Below are positions 26,825 to 35,938 of a DNA stretch of 64,000 bases, piece by piece. The notes under the pieces were generated by a model. That model was not told the DNA's origin. It was given only the letters and a program-made list of their open reading frames with translations, and did no database searches. The DNA is from Pelagibius sp. Its GTDB lineage: Bacteria > Pseudomonadota > Alphaproteobacteria > Kiloniellales > Kiloniellaceae. The DNA is taken from positions 1 to 64,000 of the forward strand of contig NZ_JANQOI010000104.1 of the NCBI RefSeq assembly GCF_028289705.1, read 5' to 3'. The position numbers and the translations under genes are program-made. Numbering within the stretch: position 1 is the first letter of the stretch; every line of letters begins with the position of its first letter.

Positions 26825-27163
26825 TCAGCGCTCGTTTTCCTTGAGCTGACCGGAACGGGTCACCTTCAGGCGCCACATCTCAAAGAGCCCGAAACAGATC
26901 GGAACCAGGGCGCCGAGAATGAGCGCCAGGCCCGCGGTTTCAGGGTCGAGGCGCCGCACGATGAGAGCGGTGGCATAGAACTCGTCGATGACCGGCTGCC
27001 CCCAATCCTCGTAGCGCAGGCAGGCGATGCCCCAGGCGACCAGACAGAAGGCGGCGCAAAACAGCGTCAGGACCCGAATGGTCGTGCGCGCCAGATCGAG
27101 GCTTCCCAAGGCCAGCACATAAGCCACCAAGGCAGTGATGAAAAGCAACGGCAGGATTTCCAT
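26825..27163 (-). CDS. small membrane protein, unknown function
   Basis: 112 residues from ATG 27163. Three hydrophobic helices (about 3-22, 30-48 and 80-100) with a short polar loop containing YEDWGQPVIDEFYATA, and a basic C-terminus. No family recognised. It lies 22 bp upstream of the pirin gene on the same strand, so the two may be an operon. Confidence 0.6.
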   Translation of the reverse strand: MEILPLLFITALVAYVLALGSLDLARTTIRVLTLFCAAFCLVAWGIACLRYEDWGQPVIDEFYATALIVRRLDPETAGLALILGALVPICFGLFEMWRLKVTRSGQLKENER

Positions 27164-27263
27164 CGCCTTCGGCCCTTCTCTCTCCCCCGGCACCGCCGCC
27201 AGGGGCTCGGTTGCCCGCTTCCGGTTTCACTGCGCCGCCCAGCGCGTCGCACAGACCCTCGCG

Positions 27264-28100
27264 TCACACAGACCCTGTCGCCCTTTCTTCGGTCACCCGG
27301 CCAGGCTGATCCGGCCGTGCCGCGCTCCGCCCATCGCCGCCCGCGCCACTTGCGGGCTCCCAGACGCCGCGGCTTCCGAGGTCTTCAATCAAGCGGTCGA
27401 CCGCCGCAGCCGCCTGGTCGAGCCGCGCCTCGTCGGTCGAGCGCAAAACCAGCCGCACGGCGAAACGACCTTCCCGGGTGAAGGGGTAGCTGCCAATCTC
27501 TACGTCGGCGAAACGCTCCTGGACCACTGCCAGGGGTTGGGCAAGGGTGCCCTCGCCCAGCGGCACGGTCACGGTCCTGGAGCGCAAGGGTTCGCCCCCG
27601 GCAAGGCGGTGACGCAGGCTCTGAAACATGGCCTGCATGATCACCGGGATTCCGGCCATCACGAAGACGTTGCCCATCTGAAAGGCCGGCGCCTTGCTGA
27701 CCGGGTTTTCGATCAGGCTGGCCCCCTCCGGCGTGCGGGCCATGCGCAGGCGCGCTTCGTTGAGCTCGCCCGGCTTGTAGTGCGCTTCGAGGATCGCCCG
27801 CGCCTCCGGGTTGACGATCAGCGGCACGCCGAAGGCCTTGGCCACGCAGTCGGCGGTGATGTCGTCGTGGGTCGGGCCGATGCCGCCGGTGGTGAAGACG
27901 TAGTCGAAGGCCGGGCGCACGTCGTTGAGGGTCCGCACGATCACCTCTTCGATATCCGGGACGACCCGGACCTCCATCAGGCGCACGCCCAGTTCGTTCA
28001 ACTGCTCCCCGATGTAGGCCAGGTTCTTGTCCTGGGTCCGCCCGGACAGAATCTCGTTGCCGATGATCAGCAGGCAGGCGGTGACGGTGCTGTCGGCCAT
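27264..28100 (-). CDS. MoaB/CinA-type molybdopterin-binding protein
   Basis: 278 residues. The first 170 residues are a MoCF_BIOSYN (COG1058) domain: IIGNEILSGRTQDKN, FTTGGIGPTHDDIT and the AFQMGNVFVMAGIP segment. This is the N-terminal domain type of CinA; the C-terminal nicotinamide-nucleotide amidase domain is absent, replaced by about 75 residues ending in an Ala/Gly/Arg-rich tail. Stand-alone versions are often annotated competence/damage-inducible protein A; some may act on nucleotides such as ADP-ribose. It follows the lipoprotein gene by 5 bp on the same strand. Confidence 0.9.
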   Translation of the reverse strand: MADSTVTACLLIIGNEILSGRTQDKNLAYIGEQLNELGVRLMEVRVVPDIEEVIVRTLNDVRPAFDYVFTTGGIGPTHDDITADCVAKAFGVPLIVNPEARAILEAHYKPGELNEARLRMARTPEGASLIENPVSKAPAFQMGNVFVMAGIPVIMQAMFQSLRHRLAGGEPLRSRTVTVPLGEGTLAQPLAVVQERFADVEIGSYPFTREGRFAVRLVLRSTDEARLDQAAAAVDRLIEDLGSRGVWEPASGAGGDGRSAARPDQPGRVTEERATGSV

Positions 28101-28105
28101 CGCCC

Positions 28106-28696
28106 TCAGAATTCCAGCCGCGGCAGCACGGTGTCGGTGCGCACGTAGCCCTTGGCTTCCATGCAGCCGGTCATCAGCGAACCGCGCCGGTTGCGCAGGT
28201 CGAACTCGTCGACCCGCTGGCGCAGCGCCGAATAGCGGGACTCGCTGGTCAGGGTGTCGATGCCGGCATTGCGGTCGTCGGTGATCTGGGCGTCGCGGCG
28301 GGTCTGGGCCAGGGCGTAGGCATGGCAGTCCTCTATGTCGGCCCGATAGGCTTCCTCGTCTTCGGCGCGCTGGACCGACCAGGTGGTGCCGTCGGGGCCC
28401 TTCAGGATCACCGGGCTATCGCCCGCCTCGGTGCCGCCCTCGCCCTCAGACGGTGCAGCAGCCTGGGAGGAGCCGGCCGGCACGCCCGCATCGCCGTCCG
28501 TGGCCGGCGGCGGCAAGGCCCGCCCCGCCTCGATCGCGCTTGCCGCACCGCTGTCCTCGCTGCCCGGCGGCGGCGCCGCGCCGCTGGGTTCGCCGCCGAG
28601 ACCCGCGAAGTCGGAGGAACAGGCCGCAAGCAACAGCAGGCCGGCTGCGCAGAGCGGGATGGTGAGGTCGGTGCGGCGGAGAAGCTGGGCAGGCAT
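28106..28696 (-). CDS. lipoprotein of unknown function
   Basis: 196 residues. Lipobox LLAAC near residue 26 (LLLLAACSSDF). A long Gly/Ala/Pro/Ser linker (about 30-95) leads to a C-terminal domain with two cysteines (DIEDCHAYALAQTRRDAQI and LMTGCMEAKGYV). The CMEAKGY ending is seen in small periplasmic lipoproteins and implies a disulfide to the earlier Cys. AAGGAACG precedes the ATG. Co-oriented with the MoaB/CinA-type gene. Confidence 0.75.
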   Translation of the reverse strand: MPAQLLRRTDLTIPLCAAGLLLLAACSSDFAGLGGEPSGAAPPPGSEDSGAASAIEAGRALPPPATDGDAGVPAGSSQAAAPSEGEGGTEAGDSPVILKGPDGTTWSVQRAEDEEAYRADIEDCHAYALAQTRRDAQITDDRNAGIDTLTSESRYSALRQRVDEFDLRNRRGSLMTGCMEAKGYVRTDTVLPRLEF

Positions 28697-28921
28697 CGAA
28701 CGTTCCTTAGGGCGGAGGGCTCTCAGGGCCAGGCCGGAACAGCCTTGGCCGGAAAAGCCTTCGGTCGAGAGGGCCAGGATCCACTGCGGGACTGGCCCCC
28801 CTGTGGTGGCCCCGGTACAGTGGCGCCCCGGACAGCAAGTTGCAAGCCCGTGTCGTCAAAGCTTCGTACGCGTATCACACCTGGGGGTTGCGTGTCATAA
28901 AGGAGCACCTAGAGCGCCCGA

Positions 28922-29623
28922 ATGCGATTTCCAGCCCCCTTGATCGAAGGCCGCCTCGTTAGAAGATACAAACGCTTTCTCAGCGATGTTGAGATGGCCA
29001 ACGGTACGGTCGTAACCGCCCACTGCGCCAATCCGGGATCCATGATGGGACTGGCGACTCCCGGTCTGGTTGCATGGCTCTCGGCAGCCACCAACCCGGC
29101 CAGAAAGCTGAAGTTTTCCTGGGAGTTGGTGGAAACGGAGGGGGCTCTGGTCGGCATCAACACCGGGCGCGCCAATGCCCTGGTGGCCGAGGCGCTGGAC
29201 CAGGGCCGGCTGGCAGAGCTTGGACCGTTCCGGACGGTGCGGCGCGAGGTGCCCTTCGGCGAGCGCAGCCGTGTCGACTTCCTGCTTGAGCGCGAGGGCG
29301 CGCCCGATTGTTACCTGGAGGTCAAGTCGGTCACCCTGCGGCGCAACGGCCCGCTGGCGGAGTTCCCCGATTCCGTCACCGCCCGCGGCACCCGCCATCT
29401 GGAGGAGCTGGCCCGGATCGCCCGGGGCGGCGAGCGCGCGGTGCTGCTGTTCCTGGTCCAGCGCGGCGACTGCCAGGCGGTTGCCGTGGCCGCCGACATC
29501 GATCCCGCCTATGCCGACTCGCTAAACAAGGCTATGGCCCAGGGGGTTGAAGTCCTATGCTATAGTTGCGAGGTATCACCAGAGGCGGTTGCATTGGACG
29601 CAGCCTTGCCTTTGGCGCTATAA
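28922..29623 (+). CDS. sfsA: SfsA family DNA/RNA-related protein
   Basis: 233 residues. SfsA landmarks: LIEGRLVRRYKRFLSDVE, TAHCANPGSM, GALVGINTGRANALV, RVDFLL, YLEVKSVTLRR with the nuclease-like Glu-x-Lys, and FPDSVTARGTRHLEEL. The name comes from sugar-fermentation stimulation in E. coli; the fold is endonuclease-like and DNA binding has been reported, but the physiological role is unsettled. The map gene starts 86 bp downstream, a common alphaproteobacterial order. Confidence 0.95.
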   Translation: MRFPAPLIEGRLVRRYKRFLSDVEMANGTVVTAHCANPGSMMGLATPGLVAWLSAATNPARKLKFSWELVETEGALVGINTGRANALVAEALDQGRLAELGPFRTVRREVPFGERSRVDFLLEREGAPDCYLEVKSVTLRRNGPLAEFPDSVTARGTRHLEELARIARGGERAVLLFLVQRGDCQAVAVAADIDPAYADSLNKAMAQGVEVLCYSCEVSPEAVALDAALPLAL

Positions 29624-29709
29624 GCGGGCGCCGGCGGAGCGGCAGGAGTCGCCCCCGCCTCAGGACCAACGGCTTGGCTAGGTGGGGCCCCCGGGCGGGG
29701 GTCGAAGAG

Positions 29710-30537
29710 ATGAAGCAAGGTTTCAGCGCAGAGCGCGTCAGTCCCCAGGACGGCGGCTATGTGGTTCACGACGAGGCGGGCTTCGAGGGCATGCGCCGCG
29801 CCGGCCGTCTGGCGGCCGAAACCCTCGACATGATCACGCCCGAGGTGAAGCCCGGCGTCACCACCGAAGACCTCAACCGGCTCTGCCATGACTTCATCGA
29901 GGGCCACGGCGCCATTCCCGCGCCGCTGAACTACCGCGGCTTTCCCAAGTCCATCTGCACCTCGGTGAACCACGTGGTCTGCCACGGCATTCCCAGCACC
30001 GACAAGCGGCTGGAAAACGGCGACATCCTCAACATCGACGTCACCGTGATCGTCGACGGCTGGCACGGCGACACCAGCCGCATGTTCTTCGTCGGCGAAC
30101 CCAGGATTAAAGCCCGCCGCCTCGTCGAGGTGACCTACGAATCGATGATGCGCGGCATCGAGGTGGTGAAGCCGGGGGCCACCCTGGGCGACATCGGCCA
30201 CGCCATCCAGAGCTTCGCGGAGAAGCAGCGCTTTTCGGTGGTGCGGGACTTCTGCGGCCACGGCCTCGGCCGCGTCTTTCACGACGCCCCCAGCGTCGTC
30301 CACTACGGACGCGCCGGCGAAGGCATCGCCCTGAGAGAGGGCATGTTCTTCACCATCGAGCCGATGATCAACGCCGGCCGCGCGGAGGTGAAGGTGCTGC
30401 AGGACGGCTGGACGGCGGTGACCCGCGACATGAAGCTCTCGGCCCAGTTCGAGCACTCCATCGCGGTGACGGCCAGCGGCTACGAGATCTTCACTCTCTC
30501 CCCCAAGGGCTGGCACGCGCCGCCTTACTCGGCCTAA
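29710..30537 (+). CDS. map: methionine aminopeptidase, type I
   Basis: 275 residues from ATG 29710. Removes the initiator Met from new proteins. Metal ligands are visible in order: two Asp in NIDVTVIVDGWHGDTSRMF, His in CGHGLG, Glu in FTIEPM and Glu in QFEHSI. The His in VCHGIP contacts substrate. The N-terminal 30 residues before EGMRRAGRLAAETL are an extension usual in alphaproteobacteria. An essential housekeeping gene. Confidence 0.96.
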   Translation: MKQGFSAERVSPQDGGYVVHDEAGFEGMRRAGRLAAETLDMITPEVKPGVTTEDLNRLCHDFIEGHGAIPAPLNYRGFPKSICTSVNHVVCHGIPSTDKRLENGDILNIDVTVIVDGWHGDTSRMFFVGEPRIKARRLVEVTYESMMRGIEVVKPGATLGDIGHAIQSFAEKQRFSVVRDFCGHGLGRVFHDAPSVVHYGRAGEGIALREGMFFTIEPMINAGRAEVKVLQDGWTAVTRDMKLSAQFEHSIAVTASGYEIFTLSPKGWHAPPYSA

Positions 30538-30616
30538 GCCCCCCGCAGAGCAGTTGGCGGCGATGCCGGGCGGATGGCTCCGCCCGGCACCTGATGGGCT
30601 GCCCCAGGCAGCCGGC

Positions 30617-31636
30617 CTAGAAGATTTCAACGCGCAGCAGCGAGCGCACGTGCTGGATGTGGTTCAGGATCGTCACCTGCGGCGAGCCGGCGAAGAGCAG
30701 CCCCACCGCAAAATTGTCGCGGTCGGCCACCAGCGAACCGGAATCGCCGGGGGCGGACATCGGCGTGGTCAGGATCTGGTCGCGGAAGCGGGCGATCCTG
30801 CCGTTGCCGAAGTTCACATCGATGGTCGCGTTGGTGGAGGTGATGCGGCCGGTCGTGTAGTTGGTGGTCCGCCCGGTCTTGTGCAGCATCGTTCCCACCG
30901 TGACCTGCTGGCGCGAGCGCCAGCCGCGCAGATGGCCGACCCAGTGAATCTCCCGCTTCAGGTCGTGGAACTCGCCCTCGGCGACGGCGGCATCCACCAG
31001 ATTGCGATGGAAGGCCCGGGGCACCGGCGGCTCGAAGGTGATCGGCACGAAGCGGCTGAGCGTGGCGATGCGGTCCGCCGGGTCGGTGCCGCCGTCGAAG
31101 GGGCCGGGCTGCAGCACCGCGTCGCCGGGTGTCGCGCTGTTGCTGTTGGCGAGCACGTGGTTGTTGGAGAGAATGTAGTAGTGGCCGGGGATGCCCACCG
31201 GGTCGCCCGGCGTCCCGACCATGTCGTAGACGCAGGTGCCCAGGGTACCGGCGGTTATGTTCCTGTGCCCCACGCTGCTGCCGCCTGGTGCCGGGCGGGA
31301 GCGTTCGGCCAGCGTCTGAACCCCGACCTCCAAAGGCTCCGCCTGGCCGGCAAAGGGCTGGCCCACGGCCAGGACATCGGTGTCCATGTCACCGATCTTC
31401 TTCGGCACCATGTCACCCGCGGTCAGTTCCTGCTTGTCGAGCTTCTGGGAGACCAGGGCCAGAAGCGCCGCCTTTCCCGTGGGCTCGCCCTTGCTCCACT
31501 TCACGCCATAGCCGACGCCGACCACGTTGGCGGGGCTCTTCTCAGGCTCCAGGAACTCATCCACCTGCTTGGAAAGGGCCTGCTGCGCCTTTTGAGCGGT
31601 CGCGGGATCCAGAATCGCTTTTTGCGGATCAATCAT
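30617..31636 (-). CDS. trypsin-fold serine peptidase with N-terminal pro-like domain
   Basis: 339 residues. Catalytic triad is apparent: His160 in YILSNNHVLA, Asp215 in NLVDAAVAE and Ser299 in APGDSGSLV. Residues 1-105 form a separate domain (NVVGVGYG...VPKKIGDMDTDVLAVG) before the protease core. No signal peptide, so it may act in the cytoplasm or leave by another route. The small gene just upstream (31,663-31,884) encodes a separate copy of the N-terminal domain type. ATG 31636 has GGGAGAAAC. Targets unknown; the fold resembles chymotrypsin-like peptidases found in many bacteria. Confidence 0.82.
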   Translation of the reverse strand: MIDPQKAILDPATAQKAQQALSKQVDEFLEPEKSPANVVGVGYGVKWSKGEPTGKAALLALVSQKLDKQELTAGDMVPKKIGDMDTDVLAVGQPFAGQAEPLEVGVQTLAERSRPAPGGSSVGHRNITAGTLGTCVYDMVGTPGDPVGIPGHYYILSNNHVLANSNSATPGDAVLQPGPFDGGTDPADRIATLSRFVPITFEPPVPRAFHRNLVDAAVAEGEFHDLKREIHWVGHLRGWRSRQQVTVGTMLHKTGRTTNYTTGRITSTNATIDVNFGNGRIARFRDQILTTPMSAPGDSGSLVADRDNFAVGLLFAGSPQVTILNHIQHVRSLLRVEIF

Positions 31637-31662
31637 GATCGTTTCTCCCAGATGGGCACGGC

Positions 31663-31884
31663 CTAATGGGCCGTGATTTCGCCGATCTCCTCGACGTCAA
31701 GCGCAAAGCCCTCCAGCGTCTTGGGGACGATCTGATCGGGCTCCAGGGACGATTCCGGCACCTTCTTGATGACCAAGACCTTGATCACCGTCTGGCCCGC
31801 GCGTTCGCCGATCGCAACGCCGTTGACGTTGGGAAGGGCCAGCAGGGCGTCTTCGTGTTCTCTCAGTACGGCTTCGATATCCAC
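31663..31884 (-). CDS. stand-alone propeptide-like protein upstream of the protease
   Basis: 73 residues from GTG 31884, chosen because a perfect GGAGGT lies about six bases upstream. Matches the N-terminal domain of the downstream protease in order: LPNVNGVAIGERAG against NVVGVGYGVKW, VIKVLVIKKVPESSL against ALLALVSQKLDKQEL, DQIVPKTL against DMVPKKI, and LDVEEIGEI against TDVLAVGQP. The size and shape suggest a pro-domain or inhibitor-like partner. Only 26 bp separate it from the protease gene, so they are likely one operon. Function is inferred from the similarity and position. Confidence 0.65.
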   Translation of the reverse strand: MDIEAVLREHEDALLALPNVNGVAIGERAGQTVIKVLVIKKVPESSLEPDQIVPKTLEGFALDVEEIGEITAH

Positions 31885-32592
31885 GAGCGTCACCTCCACT
31901 GTCTTGGCAGTGCCCCGGTCATTCTACCGGCGCTCCCGCAGGTCTGCAGGACCGGCCACCGAAGCAGCGCGCCGTCTTGCGGACAGCCGGCCAAAGCCGG
32001 TTGCCGCGAAGGGCCCGGATCGTCCCTCCCTAAGCTGAACGCCAAAAAGGTTTGCTGTTCATGGCAGCGTTTACTGCGCGTTGCTGCAATGTGATCGAAG
32101 GCACCGCGGCCGCGGCGCCATACTACCTGTAGCTCCGTAACACCCGCCAGGGGACCATTGCCAGACTGCGGCGTTGGTCCTGGCCGCGATGGCACAACCC
32201 AAAGGTCGATCCGCCGCTTCGGATTCCAGGTTCTGCAGTCCCCCCGGAACCGGAATACCCGCCTTGTCAGCCTGTTGCGTGATCAGCGCGCGCGTTCGAT
32301 GCGGGTCCTGCTGACGCAGGTGATGGCTCGACCGGCGAACGGGAAACGCCACCTCGGACGGTCCTGGAAACGCTCTGCGCGGTCATGAGCAGTTGCTTGA
32401 ACGCTACTCCCACGTGTGCGCCTTGTCCATCAATCGGGGGGTGAATCCGGCCGCACAATGGGGGTGTTTGGCAGACGGAAGTGGAAAGAACGCGCGTTGG
32501 GAACGCGTCGCGTTGATTGCGGATCACGGCGTTCGCGCAGGACGGAAGGAAGGGGAGCCGTCCCCTGCCCTTCGGTCCGGTTCAGAAAATCT
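31885..32592. other. gene-poor stretch
   Basis: About 700 bp with several overlapping short open frames but none convincing. A plus-strand frame near 32,381-32,413 reads GHEQLLERYSHV, which resembles the end of a tyrosine recombinase but is followed by unrelated sequence. It may hold decayed genes. Confidence 0.4.
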
Positions 32593-32808
32593 CTAGCCCG
32601 CCTTGAAGCCGTCCGCCGCCTCTTCCGCGGCCTCTTCCGGCCGCAGGCCCTTCTTATAGGCGGCATGCCAGTCGTAGCGGCTCTCGGAGAGAGTGAAGCC
32701 GAGAATCGACAGTTCGCACTCGGCCCAGCTCAGCCAGTCGCGATAGGCATCCGCCCCGCTGGACTGCACTAGATGGCCCGGAAACGCGAGCACGTTGGCA
32801 TCGGACAT
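32593..32808 (-). CDS. small protein, unknown function
   Basis: 71 residues from ATG 32808 (GAGGAAAC upstream); a longer start at 32913 adds an unlikely stretch. The sequence MSDANVLAFPGHLVQSSG leads to an aromatic helical region (YRDWLSWAECELSILGF), then a Glu/Ala-rich end. It lies divergent to radC. No domain recognised; the coding call rests on start quality and balanced composition. Confidence 0.5.
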   Translation of the reverse strand: MSDANVLAFPGHLVQSSGADAYRDWLSWAECELSILGFTLSESRYDWHAAYKKGLRPEEAAEEAADGFKAG

Positions 32809-32967
32809 CAGCAGTTTCCTCGGTGTACCCAACAACGAATCGAGGCCGCAATTATAGCGGCTTATGGGGTTAAAAAAGTCTTTGGCGAGCCGGATCGTCC
32901 GGTTGAATGGCACGCCCCTCTGCTCTCTAATTGCGGTTCATTCCGGGCGGGGACAAGGCGGCACAGG

Positions 32968-33663
32968 GTGAGCGGCAAGGAAGAAGATCATAAGCCCCAC
33001 TATCACGGCCATCGCGATCGCCTGCGCGACCGCCTGCTGACCCGCGGCGGCGACAGCCTGTCCGACTATGAGGTGCTGGAGTTCCTGCTGTTCGGCGCCC
33101 AGCCGCGCGGCGACACCAAACCGCTGGCCAAGACCCTCTTGGCCGAGTTCGGGAGTCTTTCCGGGGTGCTGACCGCCAGCCCCGAGGCGCTCGCCAGGGT
33201 GCCGGGGATGGGCAAGGTCTCCGTCGCCGCGCTCAGCATCGTGCCGGAGGCCGCTGCCCGTCTCGCGCGCGAGCAGATGATCGAGGCACCGGAGATCTCG
33301 GCCTGGGACAAGCTGCTGGACTACTGCCGCATCACCATGGCCCACGAACCCGTCGAGCAGTTCCGCCTGCTGTTCCTCGACAAGCGCAACCGCGTCATCG
33401 CCGACGAAGTGCAGCAGCAGGGCACCATCGACCACACGCCGGTCTACACCCGCGAGGTGGTGAAGCGCGCCCTGGAGCTGGGCGCCGCCGCCCTCATCCT
33501 GGTGCACAACCACCCCTCCGGCGAGCCGCAGCCCTCGGCCGCCGACATCGCGATGACCGAAGAGCTGCGCGAGGCGGCGGAAAAGCTCGGCATCGTCATC
33601 CACGACCACCTGGTGATCGGCCGCGGCGGCCACGCGAGCTTCCGGGCTATGGGTTTGCTGTGA
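32968..33663 (+). CDS. radC: RadC-family JAB/MPN domain protein
   Basis: 231 residues from GTG 32968. The N-terminal helix-hairpin-helix-like part (GHRDRLRDRLLTRGGDSLSD) is followed by a JAMM metalloprotease-type motif HNHPSGEPQPSAAD (about residues 180-193) preceded by the catalytic Glu in DEVQQQG. The early claim of a DNA repair role for RadC was later withdrawn for E. coli, so function is uncertain. Stands just before purB with a 112-bp spacer. Confidence 0.92.
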   Translation: MSGKEEDHKPHYHGHRDRLRDRLLTRGGDSLSDYEVLEFLLFGAQPRGDTKPLAKTLLAEFGSLSGVLTASPEALARVPGMGKVSVAALSIVPEAAARLAREQMIEAPEISAWDKLLDYCRITMAHEPVEQFRLLFLDKRNRVIADEVQQQGTIDHTPVYTREVVKRALELGAAALILVHNHPSGEPQPSAADIAMTEELREAAEKLGIVIHDHLVIGRGGHASFRAMGLL

Positions 33664-33775
33664 TCTCCCGGCGGGTTTATAAGACAGGCCTTGCAGCGGC
33701 GCGCTCCGCCGCGCCTCTTCGTGCATCAGCGGGCGGCCCCTACGGGGGCCTGCTCTCGTTTAGGACCGGACAGCG

Positions 33776-35095
33776 ATGATCCCGCGTTACAGCCGCCCCG
33801 AAATGACTGCCATCTGGGAGCCGGAGAACAAGTTCCGCATCTGGTTCGAGATCGAGGCCCATGCCTGCGATGCCCAGGCGGAGCTCGGCGTGACCCCCAA
33901 GGAGGCGGCCGAGGCGGTGTGGGAGCGTGGCGCCTTCGAGGTGGCGCGCATCGACGAGATCGAGCGCGAGACCAAGCACGACGTCATCGCCTTTCTCACC
34001 AACCTCGCCGAGCACGTCGGCGAGGAGGCGCGCTTCGTGCACCAGGGCATGACCTCCTCAGACGTCCTCGACACCTGCCTGGCGGTGCAGCTCACCCAGG
34101 CCGCCGACATCCTGCTGGCCGACCTGGACCGGCTGCTGGCCGCCCTCAAGGCCCGGGCGCTGGAGCACAAGCATTCCGTCTGCCTCGGCCGCAGCCACGG
34201 CATCCATGCCGAGCCCACCACCTTCGGCGTCAAGCTCGCCGGCCACTACGCGGCGTTCGAGCGCGGCCGCGAGCGGCTGGAGGCTGCGCGCAAGGAAATC
34301 GCCACCTGCGCCATCTCCGGGGCCGTCGGCACCTTCGCCAACATCGACCCCTATGTCGAAGAATACGTCGCCGGAAAGCTCGGCCTGAGCCCGGAGCCAG
34401 TCTCCACCCAGGTGATCCCCCGCGACCGCCACGCCGCCTTCTTCGCCACCCTGGCCGTCGTCGCCTCCTCGGTGGAGAACCTGGCCACCGAGATCCGCCA
34501 CCTGCAGCGCACCGAGGTGCGCGAGGCGGAGGAATACTTCGCCCCGGGCCAGAAGGGCTCCTCGGCGATGCCCCACAAGCGCAACCCGATCCTCACGGAG
34601 AACCTGACGGGCCTCGCCAGGGTGGTGCGGGCGGCGGTGGTGCCGGCGCTGGAGAACGTGGCCCTCTGGCACGAGCGCGACATTTCCCACTCCTCGGTCG
34701 AGCGGATGTTCGGGCCGGACGCGACAGTCACCCTGGACTTCGCCCTGAACCGTTTGGCCGGCGTGATCGAGAAGCTGCTGGTCTACCCCGAGGAAATGCA
34801 GAAGAACCTGGACCAGCTCGGCGGCCTGATCCATTCCCAGCGGGTTCTGCTGGCCTTGACCCAGGCCGGCGTCAGCCGCGAGGACGCCTATCGCCTGGTC
34901 CAGCGCAACGCCATGCAGGTCTGGGCCGGCGAGGGCGACTTCCCGGCGCTGCTGAAGGCGGACCCGGAGGTCTCGGGCAAAATCGACCCGGCGGCGCTGG
35001 AGGCCTGCTTCGATCCCGCCTACCACACCAAGCACGTGGAAACGATCTTCGCGCGGGTGTTCGGCAAGGACGCGGCGGCCAAGGCGGCGGAGTGA
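33776..35095 (+). CDS. purB: adenylosuccinate lyase
   Basis: 439 residues. Cleaves SAICAR to AICAR and adenylosuccinate to AMP in purine synthesis. The fumarase/aspartase-family signature GQKGSSAMPHKRNPI is intact (the flexible Ser loop), with TSSDVLDTCLAVQL and GRSHGIHAEPTTFG carrying the catalytic His region. Length is normal. It is the first purine gene of the window and is separated from purC by about 2 kb holding a GFA protein, DUF1476 and an NRDE gene. Confidence 0.97.
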   Translation: MIPRYSRPEMTAIWEPENKFRIWFEIEAHACDAQAELGVTPKEAAEAVWERGAFEVARIDEIERETKHDVIAFLTNLAEHVGEEARFVHQGMTSSDVLDTCLAVQLTQAADILLADLDRLLAALKARALEHKHSVCLGRSHGIHAEPTTFGVKLAGHYAAFERGRERLEAARKEIATCAISGAVGTFANIDPYVEEYVAGKLGLSPEPVSTQVIPRDRHAAFFATLAVVASSVENLATEIRHLQRTEVREAEEYFAPGQKGSSAMPHKRNPILTENLTGLARVVRAAVVPALENVALWHERDISHSSVERMFGPDATVTLDFALNRLAGVIEKLLVYPEEMQKNLDQLGGLIHSQRVLLALTQAGVSREDAYRLVQRNAMQVWAGEGDFPALLKADPEVSGKIDPAALEACFDPAYHTKHVETIFARVFGKDAAAKAAE

Positions 35096-35139
35096 ATACG
35101 CCCCGCGCACCCAGCCGCTGATCTTAGAGGAGACAAAGC

Positions 35140-35532
35140 ATGGACCGCTTTACCGGCGGTTGCCTCTGCGGCAAGGTGCGGATTGTGGCCTCGGGTCAGC
35201 CCTACCGGGTCGGCCTTTGTCACTGTCTCGACTGCCGCAAGCACCACGGGGCCCTGTTTCACGCCTCCGCCATATTCCCTGAGGATGCCGTGACGATCGA
35301 CGGCGAAACGCGCGAGTACGAGGGACGGCACTTCTGTCCGCATTGCGGCTCCACCGTTTTCGGGCGCAGCGCAGACGAAATCGAAGTGAATCTGGGGTCC
35401 CTGGATGCCCCGGACCAACTGAGGCCGACCTACGAACTCTGGACCGTCCGCCGCGAGGTCTGGTTGCCGGCCTTTCCGCTCAAGCGGCGCTACGACCGCA
35501 ACCGCGACGCCGGGGGCCGCTCCGAAGAGTAG
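35140..35532 (+). CDS. GFA-family zinc protein
   Basis: 130 residues, a glutathione-dependent-formaldehyde-activating-like (GFA) fold. Zinc-site cysteines: CLC near residues 8-10, CHCLDC in the middle and CPHC near 67-70. Members range from glutathione carriers to unknown proteins; few are proven formaldehyde enzymes. Strong AGGAG before the ATG. Terminator follows at 35,562. Confidence 0.9.
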   Translation: MDRFTGGCLCGKVRIVASGQPYRVGLCHCLDCRKHHGALFHASAIFPEDAVTIDGETREYEGRHFCPHCGSTVFGRSADEIEVNLGSLDAPDQLRPTYELWTVRREVWLPAFPLKRRYDRNRDAGGRSEE

Positions 35533-35561
35533 GTTGCGGGAAGGACCGGAAAACCAAAAAA

Positions 35562-35588
35562 GGGCCGTCCCTAGGGGCGGCCCTTTTT
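35562..35588. terminator. bidirectional terminator
   Basis: GGGCCGTCC (35562-35570) pairs with GGGCGGCCC (35575-35583), one G-T pair, CTAG loop, flanked by six A residues on the left and five T residues on the right. It serves both the GFA gene and the convergent DUF1476 gene. Confidence 0.85.
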
Positions 35589-35614
35589 CGCGTCAGGCTT
35601 GAAGGCGCTGCGGC

Positions 35615-35938
35615 CTATTCTTCCATGATCTGCTTCTTGGCCTCGGCCAGAAGCTCGTCCATGCGGTGGCGCAGGCGGTGCTCGCTGAAGTCGACCGCCT
35701 TGGCCTGCAGGTCACCCATGACCTTGCGGACCACGTCGTCCGGGCCCGGCTCGTCGAGGTCGGAGGCGATGACGTCCTTGGCATAGGCTTCCACCGCTTC
35801 CCCTTCCAAGGCCAGCAGCTCCGTGGCGATCCACTGCCCCAGGAGTTTGTTGCGCCGCACCTCCGTGCGGAACTGCAGATCCTGGTCGTGCTTGTATTTA
35901 TCCTCGAATGCCTTTTCGCGTTCGTTGAAGGTGGTCAT
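35615..35938 (-). CDS. ATP synthase inhibitor zeta (DUF1476)
   Basis: 107 residues. Matches DUF1476: MTTFNEREKAFEDKYKHDQD at the start, RNKLLGQWIATELL, DDVVRKVMGDL and an Arg-rich helix HRLRHRMDELL. In Paracoccus the homologue is zeta, which enters the F1 rotor by its N-terminus and blocks ATP hydrolysis. That N-terminal inhibitory helix is conserved here. It often lies beside purine genes in alphaproteobacteria; the link appears positional. ATG 35938 with GGGAGA. Confidence 0.88.
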   Translation of the reverse strand: MTTFNEREKAFEDKYKHDQDLQFRTEVRRNKLLGQWIATELLALEGEAVEAYAKDVIASDLDEPGPDDVVRKVMGDLQAKAVDFSEHRLRHRMDELLAEAKKQIMEE

